Numbered from the stretch's first letter, positions 42,542 through 52,024 are shown. The stretch: 64,000 nt of DNA from Pseudomonas fluorescens (GCF_900215245.1 NZ_LT907842.1:5394001-5458000); one strand, 5' to 3'. Notes: generated by a model not told the origin, from the letters alone. Translations and numbers: made by a program.

Positions 42542-44711
42542 CTTCACGGTAGCGTCCTTGTGCCTTGAGGGTCAGTACGCTCAGGTTCAGCGGAGCCAAT
42601 ATTTCATCCAGGGCCTGCATCACGCCTTTGGCCATTTCACGACTGCCGCAGACCAGCACCTGGGCGCCTTTTTCCACCAGGCGGCGCAAGGACAGTGCAT
42701 CACTGCGCAGCCGGTCCTGGACGTAGCCACCGTTCTGTACCTGGGAAAAAGCCGCGCGCAATGCGGTAAGTCGCTGGTCTGCCAGGTAGCGGTTAAGTTC
42801 AGGCTCGTACAGAAAGTCCGAGGCCGGGTTGCGCCCGCCCCAATACAAATGCATCGGGTGGCGGGCAGTGTTGTTGCGAATGAAGCCCGCCAGCGGGCCA
42901 ATGCCGGTACCGGCACCGATCAGGATCACCGGGTGTGCCCCCGACGCAGGACGAAACTGTGGGTTGGGCTGGATAAAGGCTTCGACCGAAGCGCCGAGGT
43001 CCAGGCCATGCAGGAGTTGCGAGCAGAGGCCTCCTTGGTGTTTGCGTACGCAAATCTCGAGCACGCCGTCCGTGGAACTGCTGGCCAGTGAATAAAAACG
43101 CGGTACCGGGCTATTCGCCGGGATAATCCCTACCAGGTCTCCTGCCTGGAAGCCCGGTAGCTCGCTGTGCGCCTTGAAGCGCAGGACGTGGGTTGGCGCA
43201 TTCACTTCTTCGCCATAAACGATGCGCTCGGCCAGCTCCAGTTGATAGGTGCGCGGGGGCTCCGGTGTATGGGCCAGGGCCAAGTCATGCCCCAGTGCTG
43301 TGGCCAGGGCGTGGCCCCAGCGCGCAAATTCCTGGGAAGACTGGCGGTTGACGGTTTCCAGCCCCAGCAACGGTGAGGCACCGGCCAGTTCCAGCGCGGC
43401 CTGCACCCGATGGGCATACTGACAGAACTGTGGAAACTGGCGGTCCCCAAACCCCAGTACTGCAAAGGGCAGGCCGGGTTTGACGCCCTTGTGGTTCAGC
43501 CGTGCCAGAAACTGCGCGGCCGACGCCGGTGCATCGCCATCACCGTGGGTCGCGGTGAGGATCAACAGTCTCTGGGCGTTGCGGTACTCGCCTTTCCATT
43601 CATTCATCGGCGCGCTGTGCACGTGGTGCCCAGCCTGATGCAAGGCCGCATGTAACGTGTTGGCAAACCCCCATGTGGTGTTGTTTTCAGTGCCTACCAG
43701 AATCACGCTGTCGGCCGAGTGAGCGGGGCTGTTGTGGCGAATGTTCGGACCGGCTTTGCGACGGCGCCACCAGAGCAGGATGCCGGTCACGCTCATCAAT
43801 GGCACACAGAGGGCACAGAGCCCGAGTGGCAAGCCCAGCCACCAGAGGCCTTCTGCGGTGTGGAGCTGATAGACCCATTGGTAGACGGTGTGCATGGAGT
43901 CGTGGGGTTGATAGGACAGCAGGGCGCCGCTGACCGGGTCTACGTAGCCAACACCCTGGGCCGTGCGCAACGAGAACACATCATTTGGGTTGCCCGGGCT
44001 CGGGTAGACCAGTTCGCGCAGGTCATTCAGGTCGATGGCCTGCAAGGCCTGCAGGTTCGCCACCGGTAACGCCGGGCCGGCGCTGAGGTGGGTGGGGAAG
44101 GCCGGTTCACCCTGGCTGCCATCGGCGATCAAGCCGAAGGTCGTGGCGGCCATGTACAGCCCGCTTACGGCCGACAGCAGCAGCCCGAGCAAAGCCAGGC
44201 GCCCGACTTCCGCATGCCAGCGTTGGCTGAACGTGCCGCGCAGTGGCCGCAGCAGGTTGCGCCAGCCACCCAGGCGCCGGGCCAGCAGCAACGCGCCGGA
44301 CACTGCCAGGATCAACATGAACAACGCACCGACGCCCGACACGCCATGGCCCGGTGTGCCCATGAACAGCGCGCGGTGCAAGTCTTTCACCCAGCGGGTG
44401 AAGGTGGACGGCGCGTAGGGCGCGAGGCCCTGGCCGGTCAGTGGGTCAACCGTTTCCGCCCCGGACTGGCCATCGCGGTTGTAGTAGACGATGACCGTGC
44501 CGGAGGCGGTGCGCTGGATTTGCTCCACGCCTGGAAAGTGATGTGCGACGCCTTCCGCCAACTGGCCGACATTAAGCTGGCCGGCAGCGGTGGACGTGTT
44601 GTGCAGGCGTTCGAGCGCCGGATCAACCGACAATACCGCGCCACTGATGGCCAATATCATGACCAACAGGGCGGCGATCAGACCGGGCAGCGAATGAAAC
44701 TGGCGAAGCAT
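42531..44711 (-). CDS. PepSY membrane protein fused to flavodoxin and FNR-type reductase
   Basis: 726-residue electron-transfer protein. The N-terminal PepSY membrane part (about 1-325) has helices at 9-28, 126-145, 170-190 and 295-320, with the periplasmic histidines expected in this family. A flavodoxin-like domain (about 335-470) has VGTENNTTWGFA and TATHGDGDAP. A ferredoxin-NADP reductase-like part (about 475-726) has PRFYSLASSS (FAD site), GAGTGIGPLAG (NAD(P)H site) and the C-terminal VY. Likely role: to pass electrons from NADPH across the inner membrane to a periplasmic acceptor, perhaps the flavinylated DUF2271 protein. Its start lies 25 bases after DUF2271. Confidence 0.87.
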   Translation of the reverse strand: MLRQFHSLPGLIAALLVMILAISGAVLSVDPALERLHNTSTAAGQLNVGQLAEGVAHHFPGVEQIQRTASGTVIVYYNRDGQSGAETVDPLTGQGLAPYAPSTFTRWVKDLHRALFMGTPGHGVSGVGALFMLILAVSGALLLARRLGGWRNLLRPLRGTFSQRWHAEVGRLALLGLLLSAVSGLYMAATTFGLIADGSQGEPAFPTHLSAGPALPVANLQALQAIDLNDLRELVYPSPGNPNDVFSLRTAQGVGYVDPVSGALLSYQPHDSMHTVYQWVYQLHTAEGLWWLGLPLGLCALCVPLMSVTGILLWWRRRKAGPNIRHNSPAHSADSVILVGTENNTTWGFANTLHAALHQAGHHVHSAPMNEWKGEYRNAQRLLILTATHGDGDAPASAAQFLARLNHKGVKPGLPFAVLGFGDRQFPQFCQYAHRVQAALELAGASPLLGLETVNRQSSQEFARWGHALATALGHDLALAHTPEPPRTYQLELAERIVYGEEVNAPTHVLRFKAHSELPGFQAGDLVGIIPANSPVPRFYSLASSSTDGVLEICVRKHQGGLCSQLLHGLDLGASVEAFIQPNPQFRPASGAHPVILIGAGTGIGPLAGFIRNNTARHPMHLYWGGRNPASDFLYEPELNRYLADQRLTALRAAFSQVQNGGYVQDRLRSDALSLRRLVEKGAQVLVCGSREMAKGVMQALDEILAPLNLSVLTLKAQGRYREDVY

Positions 44712-44736
44712 GTTCAGCCTCCTGAAGGGGTGGGTG

Positions 44737-45207
44737 CTACAGGTCGTAAGTAAACGCGTTGACGTAAGTGCTGCCGGTTGCCGGCTTGCCTGATCCTTGG
44801 GTGGTCAGGGGTACGCTGATGTCGGCTCGTCCTTCACGCTGGTTCTCCACGGCGCTGTCGATTCGGATCTGATACCCGGCATCAATCAAGGTGTCAGCCA
44901 ATTCAACACTGACTTTGAGGGTGCGTCCGCTGCCCACACTGGCACCGCTGACCCCATCAAACTCCCTGGGGTTCTGGCCACTGCCGCGGGCCCAGTCAGT
45001 CAAATGCCGGTAGTACTTGGCCTTCTTGCCGGCGACCCACAGGGTTTTCTGGTACTGGCCGTTGGCATCGGTGAGGTAAATCGCCAGGTACGCATCGTTA
45101 CCGTTGTAGTCCTTGAGCTGGGTCGTCAGGGTCACTTCACGGGCCTGGGCCAGCCCCGGCAAGGCAATGGCGCCGGCGAGGCAGGTTGCAGCGATGAATT
45201 TTTTCAT
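44737..45207 (-). CDS. DUF2271 periplasmic protein with flavinylation-like motif
   Basis: 156-residue precursor. Sec signal peptide MKKFIAATCLAGAIALPGLA with AQA cleavage near 22. The mature part is a beta-rich DUF2271 domain. Residues D84-G-V-S-G-A-S90 match DxxSGA[S/T], the pattern that ApbE modifies, with S90 as the candidate FMN-bearing residue. The ATG at 45207 has AGGA upstream; a longer open frame lacks a signal peptide start. It sits between the PepSY_2 protein and the PepSY reductase. The flavinylation is inferred from motif and neighbourhood. Confidence 0.82.
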   Translation of the reverse strand: MKKFIAATCLAGAIALPGLAQAREVTLTTQLKDYNGNDAYLAIYLTDANGQYQKTLWVAGKKAKYYRHLTDWARGSGQNPREFDGVSGASVGSGRTLKVSVELADTLIDAGYQIRIDSAVENQREGRADISVPLTTQGSGKPATGSTYVNAFTYDL

Positions 45208-45292
45208 GAGGATGTCCTGGTTGAGCGTTGTAGCGAGAGCCTGGACTTGCTGGCTGACAACAACCTGAAAGCCCGGGGAGAAATCGAAATGC

Positions 45293-45616
45293 TCATTCAG
45301 CACCCGGGCTGACGAGGTAGTCCCGGGCATCGCCGTCGTCGCCGAAATTGACGTGCAACGTGCGCAGACGCAGGGAGGCGGGTGCATAACGCGCCTCGAT
45401 GGCGTTGCCCCTGCGGTCAGTGCCCCTGAGCGTGTAGCAACCGTCGTCGACCTTGATGCGCTGCACGCTCCAGCCGTATTGCTGCTCTACGCGTTGACGC
45501 AAGGTCTCTCGCGGTTGCCAATCGCTGACGGGCTCGCTGCAGTCGTCATCGGCCAGCACGCTACCGCTGAGCAACAGGCTCAACAGCGCGGTACGTGCAA
45601 TAAATGCGGTTTTCAT
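45293..45616 (-). CDS. Small secreted PepSY-domain protein
   Basis: 107 residues. Signal peptide MKTAFIARTALLSLLLSGSV is cleaved after LAD or nearby, then a single PepSY_2-type domain with RETLRQRVEQQYGWSVQRIK and VDDGCYTLRGTDRRGNAI, so two cysteines (in DDDC and DDGC) may pair. It is the first gene of the leftward redox operon. The ATG at 45616 follows AGGAG. Such proteins are often targets of two-component systems; the divergent system here is adjacent. Confidence 0.85.
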   Translation of the reverse strand: MKTAFIARTALLSLLLSGSVLADDDCSEPVSDWQPRETLRQRVEQQYGWSVQRIKVDDGCYTLRGTDRRGNAIEARYAPASLRLRTLHVNFGDDGDARDYLVSPGAE

Positions 45617-45678
45617 GATCTGTCTCCTGCCGGATAGGCCTCTGTGGCCTACCCTAAGGGGCATTCCTGACAACCAGC

Positions 45679-45694
45679 TGAATCTTCAGATTCA
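45679..45694. promoter_or_regulatory. Candidate operator between redox operon and two-component genes
   Basis: Perfect inverted repeat TGAATC-TTCA-GATTCA in the 131-base gap between divergent starts (45616 and 45748). It lies about 63 and 53 bases from the two start codons. A response regulator dimer could bind here, by position only. Confidence 0.55.
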
Positions 45695-45747
45695 CCTCAG
45701 GTCTGGCGGTTAAGGTGCTGCACGACACTCATCAGGAGAGGTAGCAG

Positions 45748-46407
45748 ATGCGGGTTTTATTGGTTGAGGATGCCCCCGGGCTGGGGGAGGCAGTGCGCGA
45801 GCAGATCGCCGACGACGGCCATGCGGTTGATTGGGTGCAGCGCCTGAACCACGCAAGCAATAGCGTGCGCACCACGCCTTATGACTTGATCCTGCTGGAC
45901 CTGATGTTGCCGGACGGTCGCGGGTTGGACTTTTTGCGCGAGCAGCGCTCAGCAGGCAACGTGACCCCGGTGATTATCCTCACCGCCCAGGACCAAATAT
46001 CCGATCGCATTGCCGGCCTCAATGCCGGCGCTGACGACTACTTGGTCAAACCGTTCGACCTGTTTGAACTCTCGGCCCGGGTGGCAGCCGTGGCCCGACG
46101 TTACAGCGGTAACCCCAACCCGCAGATCAAACTCGGTGAACTGCAGATCGACATGAACGCTCGCACAGTCCAGCGCGCCGGTATCACCGTGGACTTGACC
46201 GCACGTGAGTGGGCGCTGTTCGAGGCATTCGTGCAGCGCCCCAATGCGTTGCTGTCGAAGTCCCAGCTCGAAGAGCGCCTGTACGCTTTTGGCGCGGAGA
46301 TCGAGAGCAACACCATTGAGGTCTATATCAGTCGCCTGCGTAAAAAACTGGGACGCGACCTGGTTGAGACCGTTCGTGGCATGGGTTATCGGTTGACGCC
46401 AGTATGA
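45748..46407 (+). CDS. OmpR-family response regulator
   Basis: 219-residue regulator, receiver plus winged helix. Phospho-acceptor D51 in LILLDLMLPDG, K101 in DDYLVKPFD. The C-terminal DNA-binding domain ends YISRLRKKLGRDLVETVRGM and GYRLTPV, typical of QseB/PmrA-like proteins. AGGAGAGG precedes the ATG. It overlaps the next gene (ATGA). It probably controls the divergent PepSY-ApbE operon. Confidence 0.92.
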   Translation: MRVLLVEDAPGLGEAVREQIADDGHAVDWVQRLNHASNSVRTTPYDLILLDLMLPDGRGLDFLREQRSAGNVTPVIILTAQDQISDRIAGLNAGADDYLVKPFDLFELSARVAAVARRYSGNPNPQIKLGELQIDMNARTVQRAGITVDLTAREWALFEAFVQRPNALLSKSQLEERLYAFGAEIESNTIEVYISRLRKKLGRDLVETVRGMGYRLTPV

Positions 46408-47750
46408 AGTCGCCGATAAGCCTGCAAAAACGCCTCGGCCTGGGATTGACCCTGGGAATGACCTTGCTCTGGCTGGGAGCGACCGTCGGTGCCTGGTTGG
46501 TGGTGCAACATGAACTGAACGAGGCGTTCGACAGCGCCCTGGAAGAGACCGCGCAACGCATCCTGCCCTTGGCCGTGCTGGAGATCAGCAACCGCGAGGC
46601 GCCCCGCGAAGCACAACACGTGGCCACCCTGAAAATGCACAAGGAATACCTGACCTATCTGGTGCGTGATGCACAGGGCCGGATTTTGATGCAATCCCAC
46701 GATGCCAACCCGAAGATCTTCAACAAACATCCGGATGAAGGGTTTTCCACCACTGAAAAGTACCGGCTGTATGGGGCTAGCGCGCTACGCAAAACGCTGT
46801 TCATTGAGATTGCCGAACCGCTGGCGCATCGCCGTGAAGCGGCGCAGGAAGCCTTGTTTGCGTTGTTGCTGCCGTTGTTGGCGTTGGTTCCTATCAGTCT
46901 GTTAGGCACCTGGTTATTTGTGCGCATCAGCTTGCGCAGCGTGTTGACCTATCGCCGTGCGCTGGAAACCCGCGGGGCCGGGGATTTGTCACCGATCAAC
47001 GTGACACGCTTGCCGGCGGAAATCGACCCATTGGCCGAAGCGGTCAACCACTTGCTTGAGCGCCTGCGCAAGACGTTGGAGGCCGAGCGCAGCTTTACCG
47101 CAAACAGCGCCCATGAACTGCGCACGCCGCTGGCCGCGACGTTGGCGCAGATTCAGCGCTTGCGCCAGGAAGCGCCAGAAGGCCCGTTGCGCGTGCGGGC
47201 GGCGAAGATCGAAAACGCATTGCACGATTTGGCGCGGCTCTCGGAAAAGCTCATGCAACTGGCCAAGGCCGAGGGTGGTGGGCTGTTATCCGAGGCGCCC
47301 CAGGACCTGATCCCGTTATTGGCCCATGGGGTGGACGAGTGGAACCGCAACAATGGGCAGCGAGTCCACTTGCGGCTGCCGACCCAGCCCAGTGTTTACA
47401 CTGTGATTGACCCGGACGCGTTTGGCATTTTGCTGCGCAACCTGATCGAAAACGCGTTGAAGTACGGTGCCGTGGACCAACCGGTCGAAGTCAGCCTCAC
47501 GGACCAGGCGCTGCTGCAGGTGATCAACGGCGGTCCGCCGGTGCCGGCGTCGGTGTTGCAACGCCTGACCGAACGCTTTGTGCGGGGTAACAGCGAAGCC
47601 AGTGGTTCAGGGTTGGGCTTGGCGATTGCCAAAACGATTGCGCTAGGGGTCAAAGCAACGTTAACCCTGGCCTCGCCCGCAACAGGCCGGGAGGAGGGGT
47701 TTGAAGTCCGCGTCCAGTTTTTTGCGCCTGCCAACGTAAACGTCGCTTGA
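46404..47750 (+). CDS. Sensor histidine kinase (QseC-like)
   Basis: 448-residue membrane kinase. Two helices (about 12-34 and 150-174) flank a periplasmic sensor of about 115 residues. H237 is in TANSAHELRTPLAATLAQIQ. ATPase motifs NLIENALKYG and GSGLGLAI are present. The gene overlaps the response regulator by four bases, so the two form a cognate pair. The signal is unknown; QseC-type sensors often respond to metals or catechols. Confidence 0.92.
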   Translation: MKSPISLQKRLGLGLTLGMTLLWLGATVGAWLVVQHELNEAFDSALEETAQRILPLAVLEISNREAPREAQHVATLKMHKEYLTYLVRDAQGRILMQSHDANPKIFNKHPDEGFSTTEKYRLYGASALRKTLFIEIAEPLAHRREAAQEALFALLLPLLALVPISLLGTWLFVRISLRSVLTYRRALETRGAGDLSPINVTRLPAEIDPLAEAVNHLLERLRKTLEAERSFTANSAHELRTPLAATLAQIQRLRQEAPEGPLRVRAAKIENALHDLARLSEKLMQLAKAEGGGLLSEAPQDLIPLLAHGVDEWNRNNGQRVHLRLPTQPSVYTVIDPDAFGILLRNLIENALKYGAVDQPVEVSLTDQALLQVINGGPPVPASVLQRLTERFVRGNSEASGSGLGLAIAKTIALGVKATLTLASPATGREEGFEVRVQFFAPANVNVA

Positions 47751-47828
47751 GCCTCGACGACACGCATTGAGCGCGGGTATCAAATACGCCTTGGCTCACA
47801 CCATTCGCTTTCATGGCTATCACCTTAA

Positions 47829-48245
47829 TCAGCGCGTGTGACGGTCCAACACCGCAAACAGGTACATACCGGCCAACATGGCCAATACGAACAGGATGAT
47901 TTGCGTGTGCCCGGTCAGCAGAATAGCGACCGCTGGGCCAGGGCAGATCCCCGCAATGCCCCAACCGATACCGAACACCAGGCTGCCGACAATCAAGCGG
48001 GCATCCAACGCCCTTTTCGTCGGTAACTGCAGGGCGGCGCCGAGCAAGGAATGCGTGTTCCTGCGCGCCCAATTCAGAGGGATAACCGCCACTGCGATGG
48101 CGCCTCCCATCACCAGTGCGAGTGACGGATCCCAGGCCCCGGCCACATCAAGAAAAGCCAGTACCTTGGCGGGGTTTGCCATGCCGGCCAGGAGCAGGCC
48201 AAGGCCGAAGATCAGTCCTGCAAAAAATGCGCTCAACTTGATCAT
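47829..48245 (-). CDS. YeeE/YedE-type membrane protein, DUF6691 family (second half)
   Basis: 138 residues, four or so membrane helices, with GLIFGLGLLLAGMANPAKVL and the conserved GWGIAGICPGPAVAILLTG. Paired half of a split YeeE/YedE (thiosulfate or sulfur-compound) transporter; the conserved Cys in GICPG is the family's key residue. It follows the first half by 2 bases. Confidence 0.82.
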   Translation of the reverse strand: MIKLSAFFAGLIFGLGLLLAGMANPAKVLAFLDVAGAWDPSLALVMGGAIAVAVIPLNWARRNTHSLLGAALQLPTKRALDARLIVGSLVFGIGWGIAGICPGPAVAILLTGHTQIILFVLAMLAGMYLFAVLDRHTR

Positions 48246-48247
48246 CT

Positions 48248-48682
48248 TTATATGCCCACCACGTGACGAAGGGTGTACACCGTGGCCACGCCAGCGAACA
48301 TAAAGCACACAGTTGCGGCGATGGAGCGGGGAGACAATCGAGAGATCCCACAAACGCCATGACCGCTTGTACAGCCGGAGCCGTAACGGGTTCCCAAGCC
48401 GACGAGCAGGCCCGCAATAATCAGGGCCGGCCACTCGGCCTTAATCTCGATCTGCGGCAATACGGCGAACGCCCCCCACAACAATGGCGCAATCAACAGG
48501 CCAAGCAGAAATAACGCCTTTTCGCTCCAGCCTTCACTGCCAACATGCAACACGCTTCCAAGCAGACCACTGATACCTGCGATACGGCCATTGGCGAGCA
48601 TGAACATGCTCACCGCCAGCCCTATCAAGGCCCCTCCGCCTAACGAAGCCCAAGGCGTGAAGTTGACCCAATCAATGCTCAT
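48248..48682 (-). CDS. YeeE/YedE-type membrane protein (first half)
   Basis: 144 residues with four helices and two conserved Gly-rich motifs: ANGRIAGISGLLGSVL and GTRYGSGCTSGHGVCGISRL. The Cys residues in GSGCTSGHGVCG fit YeeE transport of sulfur compounds. The ATG at 48682 follows AGGAG. It makes a two-gene operon with the DUF6691 half. No sulfurtransferase or BigR-type regulator is adjacent. Confidence 0.85.
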   Translation of the reverse strand: MSIDWVNFTPWASLGGGALIGLAVSMFMLANGRIAGISGLLGSVLHVGSEGWSEKALFLLGLLIAPLLWGAFAVLPQIEIKAEWPALIIAGLLVGLGTRYGSGCTSGHGVCGISRLSPRSIAATVCFMFAGVATVYTLRHVVGI

Positions 48683-48776
48683 GTTGCATCTCCTGCGCAG
48701 AAGGGCGGGTAAAGGACTTGGATCGCCGCGAGCGCGGCAGGCTGGCTGATTCGGCAATAGAATCGACCGCAGAATC

Positions 48777-48815
48777 ATTTTGTATTTGTATAATATATAT
48801 TTTTACATATTGAAA
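48777..48815 (-). promoter_or_regulatory. AT-rich promoter/operator region of the YeeE operon
   Basis: Strikingly AT-rich block in GC-rich DNA, with TATATATTATAC-like stretches on the leftward strand. It lies about 95-130 bases before the YeeE start. It may be a promoter with a repressor site; no exact -35 box was fixed. Confidence 0.4.
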
Positions 48816-48858
48816 GGCCCGAGCCATGTGAAGCGGCCCGGGAAGGTCTTTTATCAGG

Positions 48859-48999
48859 TCAGCGTTGAAGGGATTTGTTGCGTCGGCAACGCTCTGAGCA
48901 GTAGCGCACCTCATTCCAGCAGCGAGCCCATTTCTTGCGCCAGACGACATTGAATCCGCACACCGCACAGGTTTTTACCGGGAGTTCGCTCTTCTTCAA
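48859..48999 (-). CDS. DUF2256 small zinc-ribbon-like protein
   Basis: 46-residue protein starting at a TTG (48999) that overlaps the stop of the photolyase gene (TTGA). Sequence pattern [20 protein letters not shown], then RYCSERCRR: four cysteines in CxxC...CxxxC order, matching the DUF2256 family often fused or adjacent to cryptochromes/photolyases. It is too short for ordinary gene finders. Function unknown; probably bound zinc. Translational coupling suggests it works with the photolyase. Confidence 0.8.
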   Translation of the reverse strand: MKKSELPVKTCAVCGFNVVWRKKWARCWNEVRYCSERCRRNKSLQR

Positions 49000-50534
49000 A
49001 ACGACTCCCCGGCATCGAGCCTGGCGAGCAGTGTCTGGCCACGATCCCAGAGCGCCTGTTGTTTGGGTTCAGCCATCCGGTCGAGGTTTTTGTAGACCAT
49101 GACCAGGCGCTGGTTGCTGCGCAGAAGGTCTGCGTGACGCATCAGGAAATGCCAGTAAAGCGAATTGAACGGGCAGGCGTCGTCGGTCGTGCTTTCGCTG
49201 ACCTTGTACGCGCAGTTGCGGCAGTAGTCAGACATGCGCTTGATATATTGGCCACTGGCGCAGTAAGGCTTGGAGCCCAGGTACCCGCCATCGGCGTGCA
49301 TGACCATGCCTAATGTATTGGGCATCTCGACCCAGTCGAACGCGTCCATGTAAATCGCCAGGTACCAGTCGCAAATCTGAGTCGGCGTGATGCCGGCCAA
49401 AAGCGCAAAGTTGCCGGTCAACATGAGCCGCTGGATATGATGGGCATAGGCGTGTTTCAAACTTTGGCCGATTGCCTGGCTCATGCAGTTCATTTTGGTG
49501 TCACCCGTCCAGTAGAACCCTGGAAGCGGTCGGCTATTGCCAAATAGATTGCCGCTGGCGTAATCGGGCATTTTCAGCCAGTAGACACCCCGTACATATT
49601 CACGCCAGCCGATGAGTTGACGAATAAAGCCTTCGGCGGCGTTTAATGGAATCCGGTGCGCCTGATACGCCGACTCGACGTCGTTGCACAGCTGACGCAG
49701 ATCCAACAGGCCAATATTCAGCGCGGCGCTGATCCGCGCATGAAACAGGAAGGGTTCATCACTGGCCATGGCATCCTGGTAGTCGCCGAATGCTGCCAAC
49801 CCCCAGTCGAGGAAATACTCCCACAGCGCCTGGGCGTCGGCGTGTGTCACCGGGTAGTCAAAGGTGCCCAGCTCGCCGTAATGGCTGCTGAAGTTTGTTT
49901 CGACCAGGGCCAGCACCTCCTGGGTGATGGCATCCGCCGTAAAGCGCAGGGGCGAGGGGGCTCTCACATTGTTGGGCAGGGCCTTGCGGTTTTCCGTATC
50001 AAAGTTCCAGGCACCGCCAACCGGGCTGCCGTCGCCATTGAGCAGCAGAGCACTTTTGCGCCGCATCTCACGGTAGAAATACTCCATGCGCAGCTGCTTT
50101 TTGCCTTCGGCCCAGGACGAGAATTCGGCGCGTGTGCAGAGAAAGCGGCTATCGACATGCCACTCGATGGCCAGGCCGCAATCCTTGAGGGACTGTTCCA
50201 GACGCCAGTCACCGCATTCCGTCAGATGCAGCGACTGCGCCTGCAGCCGCGACTGCCAGCGCCGTAACTCGCCCGGCACTGACCCACTGTTGTGCGGATC
50301 ATCGAGGCGGACGTATTGCACGCGGACGCCACGTGCTTGCAGCGCCTCGGCAAAATGGCGCATCGCGCTGAAGATCAGTGCAATTTTCTGCGGGTGATGT
50401 GGCACGTGGCTGGCTTCCTCCATCACCTCGACCAGCAAAACCGTATCGTGCTCGGCGTCCAATGCCTGCAATGAGGCCAAGTCAAAACACAACTGGTCAC
50501 CCAAGACCAGGCACAGTCGCTGTGTCTTGTTCAT
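48996..50534 (-). CDS. Cryptochrome/photolyase family protein (FeS-BCP type)
   Basis: 512-residue flavoprotein of the iron-sulfur bacterial cryptochrome/photolyase group, which repairs (6-4) or related photoproducts or senses light. Antenna-domain start [23 protein letters not shown]-domain motifs [37 protein letters not shown] and [20 protein letters not shown]. Four cysteines for a [4Fe-4S] cluster in the C-terminal domain, in [16 protein letters not shown] and [10 protein letters not shown]. The ATG at 50534 is preferred over a GTG-like extension. The small DUF2256 gene overlaps its end. Confidence 0.9.
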   Translation of the reverse strand: MNKTQRLCLVLGDQLCFDLASLQALDAEHDTVLLVEVMEEASHVPHHPQKIALIFSAMRHFAEALQARGVRVQYVRLDDPHNSGSVPGELRRWQSRLQAQSLHLTECGDWRLEQSLKDCGLAIEWHVDSRFLCTRAEFSSWAEGKKQLRMEYFYREMRRKSALLLNGDGSPVGGAWNFDTENRKALPNNVRAPSPLRFTADAITQEVLALVETNFSSHYGELGTFDYPVTHADAQALWEYFLDWGLAAFGDYQDAMASDEPFLFHARISAALNIGLLDLRQLCNDVESAYQAHRIPLNAAEGFIRQLIGWREYVRGVYWLKMPDYASGNLFGNSRPLPGFYWTGDTKMNCMSQAIGQSLKHAYAHHIQRLMLTGNFALLAGITPTQICDWYLAIYMDAFDWVEMPNTLGMVMHADGGYLGSKPYCASGQYIKRMSDYCRNCAYKVSESTTDDACPFNSLYWHFLMRHADLLRSNQRLVMVYKNLDRMAEPKQQALWDRGQTLLARLDAGESF

Positions 50535-50548
50535 GTGACACCCCGTAC

Positions 50549-51259
50549 CTACCACGGCAGCCGCTCTCCGTTGTAAGCAAAAAACTCGCCGCTGTCGGCA
50601 GGCTTCAAGCTGTCAATCAGCAATAACAATTCGCGCGCCGCCGTGCTGGCGGGCCTGGCGGCAGATGCCCCGCGAAACGGCTGAGACAGGCCCGAAATAA
50701 CCGTGCCGGGATGCAGGCTCAGCAAGCGCGTCTGAGGGCGGGTTCGCGCCAGTTCGATGGCCGCCGTTTTGATCAGCATGTTCAGTGCTGCCTTGGAGGC
50801 ACGATAGGCGTACCAGCCACCCAAGCGATTGTCGCCGATGCTACCGACCTTGGCGCAGAGCATTGCCATTGCGCCATGAGCGTCCAGTAACGGCAGAAAA
50901 TAACGCAACACCAGAGCAGGCCCCAACGTGTTGACTTGAAATACCGACTGCAATGCGTCTGCTTCAATGGCGGTGTAACTTTTTTCAGGTTTTATGCCGT
51001 CGCGATGAAGTAACCCGGTCGCCTGCACGATCAACTGGTACGGCGCTTCTTCAGCCAATGCAGCTGCCGCTGCGGCGATACTGCCGGCATCCTCCAGATT
51101 CAGGCAGGGCACACTGTTACGCCCCAGTTCACGCACGTACGCGCAGTTTGGATCCTGATTGAGCCACTCACAAAAAGCCGAGCCGAGCGCACCACTGGCG
51201 CCTATTACCAAGGCACGATAGCCCTCGCCAAGGGAGTTCATCCTGAAGGAACTGTTCAT
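50549..51259 (-). CDS. Short-chain dehydrogenase/reductase
   Basis: 236-residue SDR of the C-factor/CsgA-like type. Glycine motif ALVIGASGALGSAF near residue 20; catalytic YAYRASKAALN (YxxxK) around 150; NTLGPAL at the cofactor cleft. In photolyase/folE clusters such reductases are thought to act on pterins or related compounds. The ATG at 51259 has GGGAGAGG just upstream; another ATG 18 bases in is possible. It lies 37 bases after folE and 14 before the photolyase. Confidence 0.88.
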   Translation of the reverse strand: MNSSFRMNSLGEGYRALVIGASGALGSAFCEWLNQDPNCAYVRELGRNSVPCLNLEDAGSIAAAAAALAEEAPYQLIVQATGLLHRDGIKPEKSYTAIEADALQSVFQVNTLGPALVLRYFLPLLDAHGAMAMLCAKVGSIGDNRLGGWYAYRASKAALNMLIKTAAIELARTRPQTRLLSLHPGTVISGLSQPFRGASAARPASTAARELLLLIDSLKPADSGEFFAYNGERLPW

Positions 51260-51295
51260 TCGGCCTCTCCCACGCTCTGAAGCGATTGGTTGGTG

Positions 51296-51856
51296 TTAAC
51301 CCGCACGCCCTATCAGTTGCAGAAACTCCTGACGCGTAGCGGAGTTGTCGCGAAAGGCCCCCAGCATCACCGATGAGGTCATCACCGAGTTTTGTTTCTC
51401 CACCCCACGCATCATCATGCACATGTGCTTTGCTTCAATGACGACCGCCACGCTGGCGGCATCGGTGGCGCGCGCAATGGCGTCGGCAATTTGCTTGGTG
51501 AGATTTTCCTGAATCTGTAAGCGGCGGGCGAACATATCCACGACTCGCGCCACTTTCGACAGGCCCAGCACCCTTCCAGTGGGGATGTACGCGACATGCG
51601 CCTTACCGATGAAGGGCAGCAGGTGATGCTCACACAATGAGTACAGCTCGATGTCGCGGACCACGACCATCTCATCGCTTTGCGATTCGAATAGCGCGCC
51701 GTTCACCACATTCTCCAGATCCATCGTGTAGCCATTGCACAGGTACTGCATCGCCTTGGCCGCTCGCGCGGGCGTGTCCAGTAACCCCTCTCGCTCGGGG
51801 TTCTCGCCCACACCGACAAGGATTTCACGGTACTGATCGGCTAATGACGGTTTCAT
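51296..51856 (-). CDS. folE: GTP cyclohydrolase I (FolE)
   Basis: 186-residue enzyme that converts GTP to 7,8-dihydroneopterin triphosphate, the first step to folate or pterin. Zinc and substrate motifs: [39 protein letters not shown] and [20 protein letters not shown]. The start is the ATG at 51856. As a copy in a photolyase cluster it may supply a pterin antenna (methenyltetrahydrofolate or lumazine-like) for the photolyase, by inference. Confidence 0.93.
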   Translation of the reverse strand: MKPSLADQYREILVGVGENPEREGLLDTPARAAKAMQYLCNGYTMDLENVVNGALFESQSDEMVVVRDIELYSLCEHHLLPFIGKAHVAYIPTGRVLGLSKVARVVDMFARRLQIQENLTKQIADAIARATDAASVAVVIEAKHMCMMMRGVEKQNSVMTSSVMLGAFRDNSATRQEFLQLIGRAG

Positions 51857-52024
51857 GTTGAGTCCTCGCAGCCATGCTGCACTTCGTGTGACGATAAACC
51901 TTGGTGTTCGGCAGGGGCGGCTGCGTACCGTCTGACGCAGATCACGGGGCATTGGCGAGTTCAGATTTGAAACAGGCTCTGCGCCCGACCCGTGACATCG
52001 CAACGCCTGCGCGATCGGCTTGTT

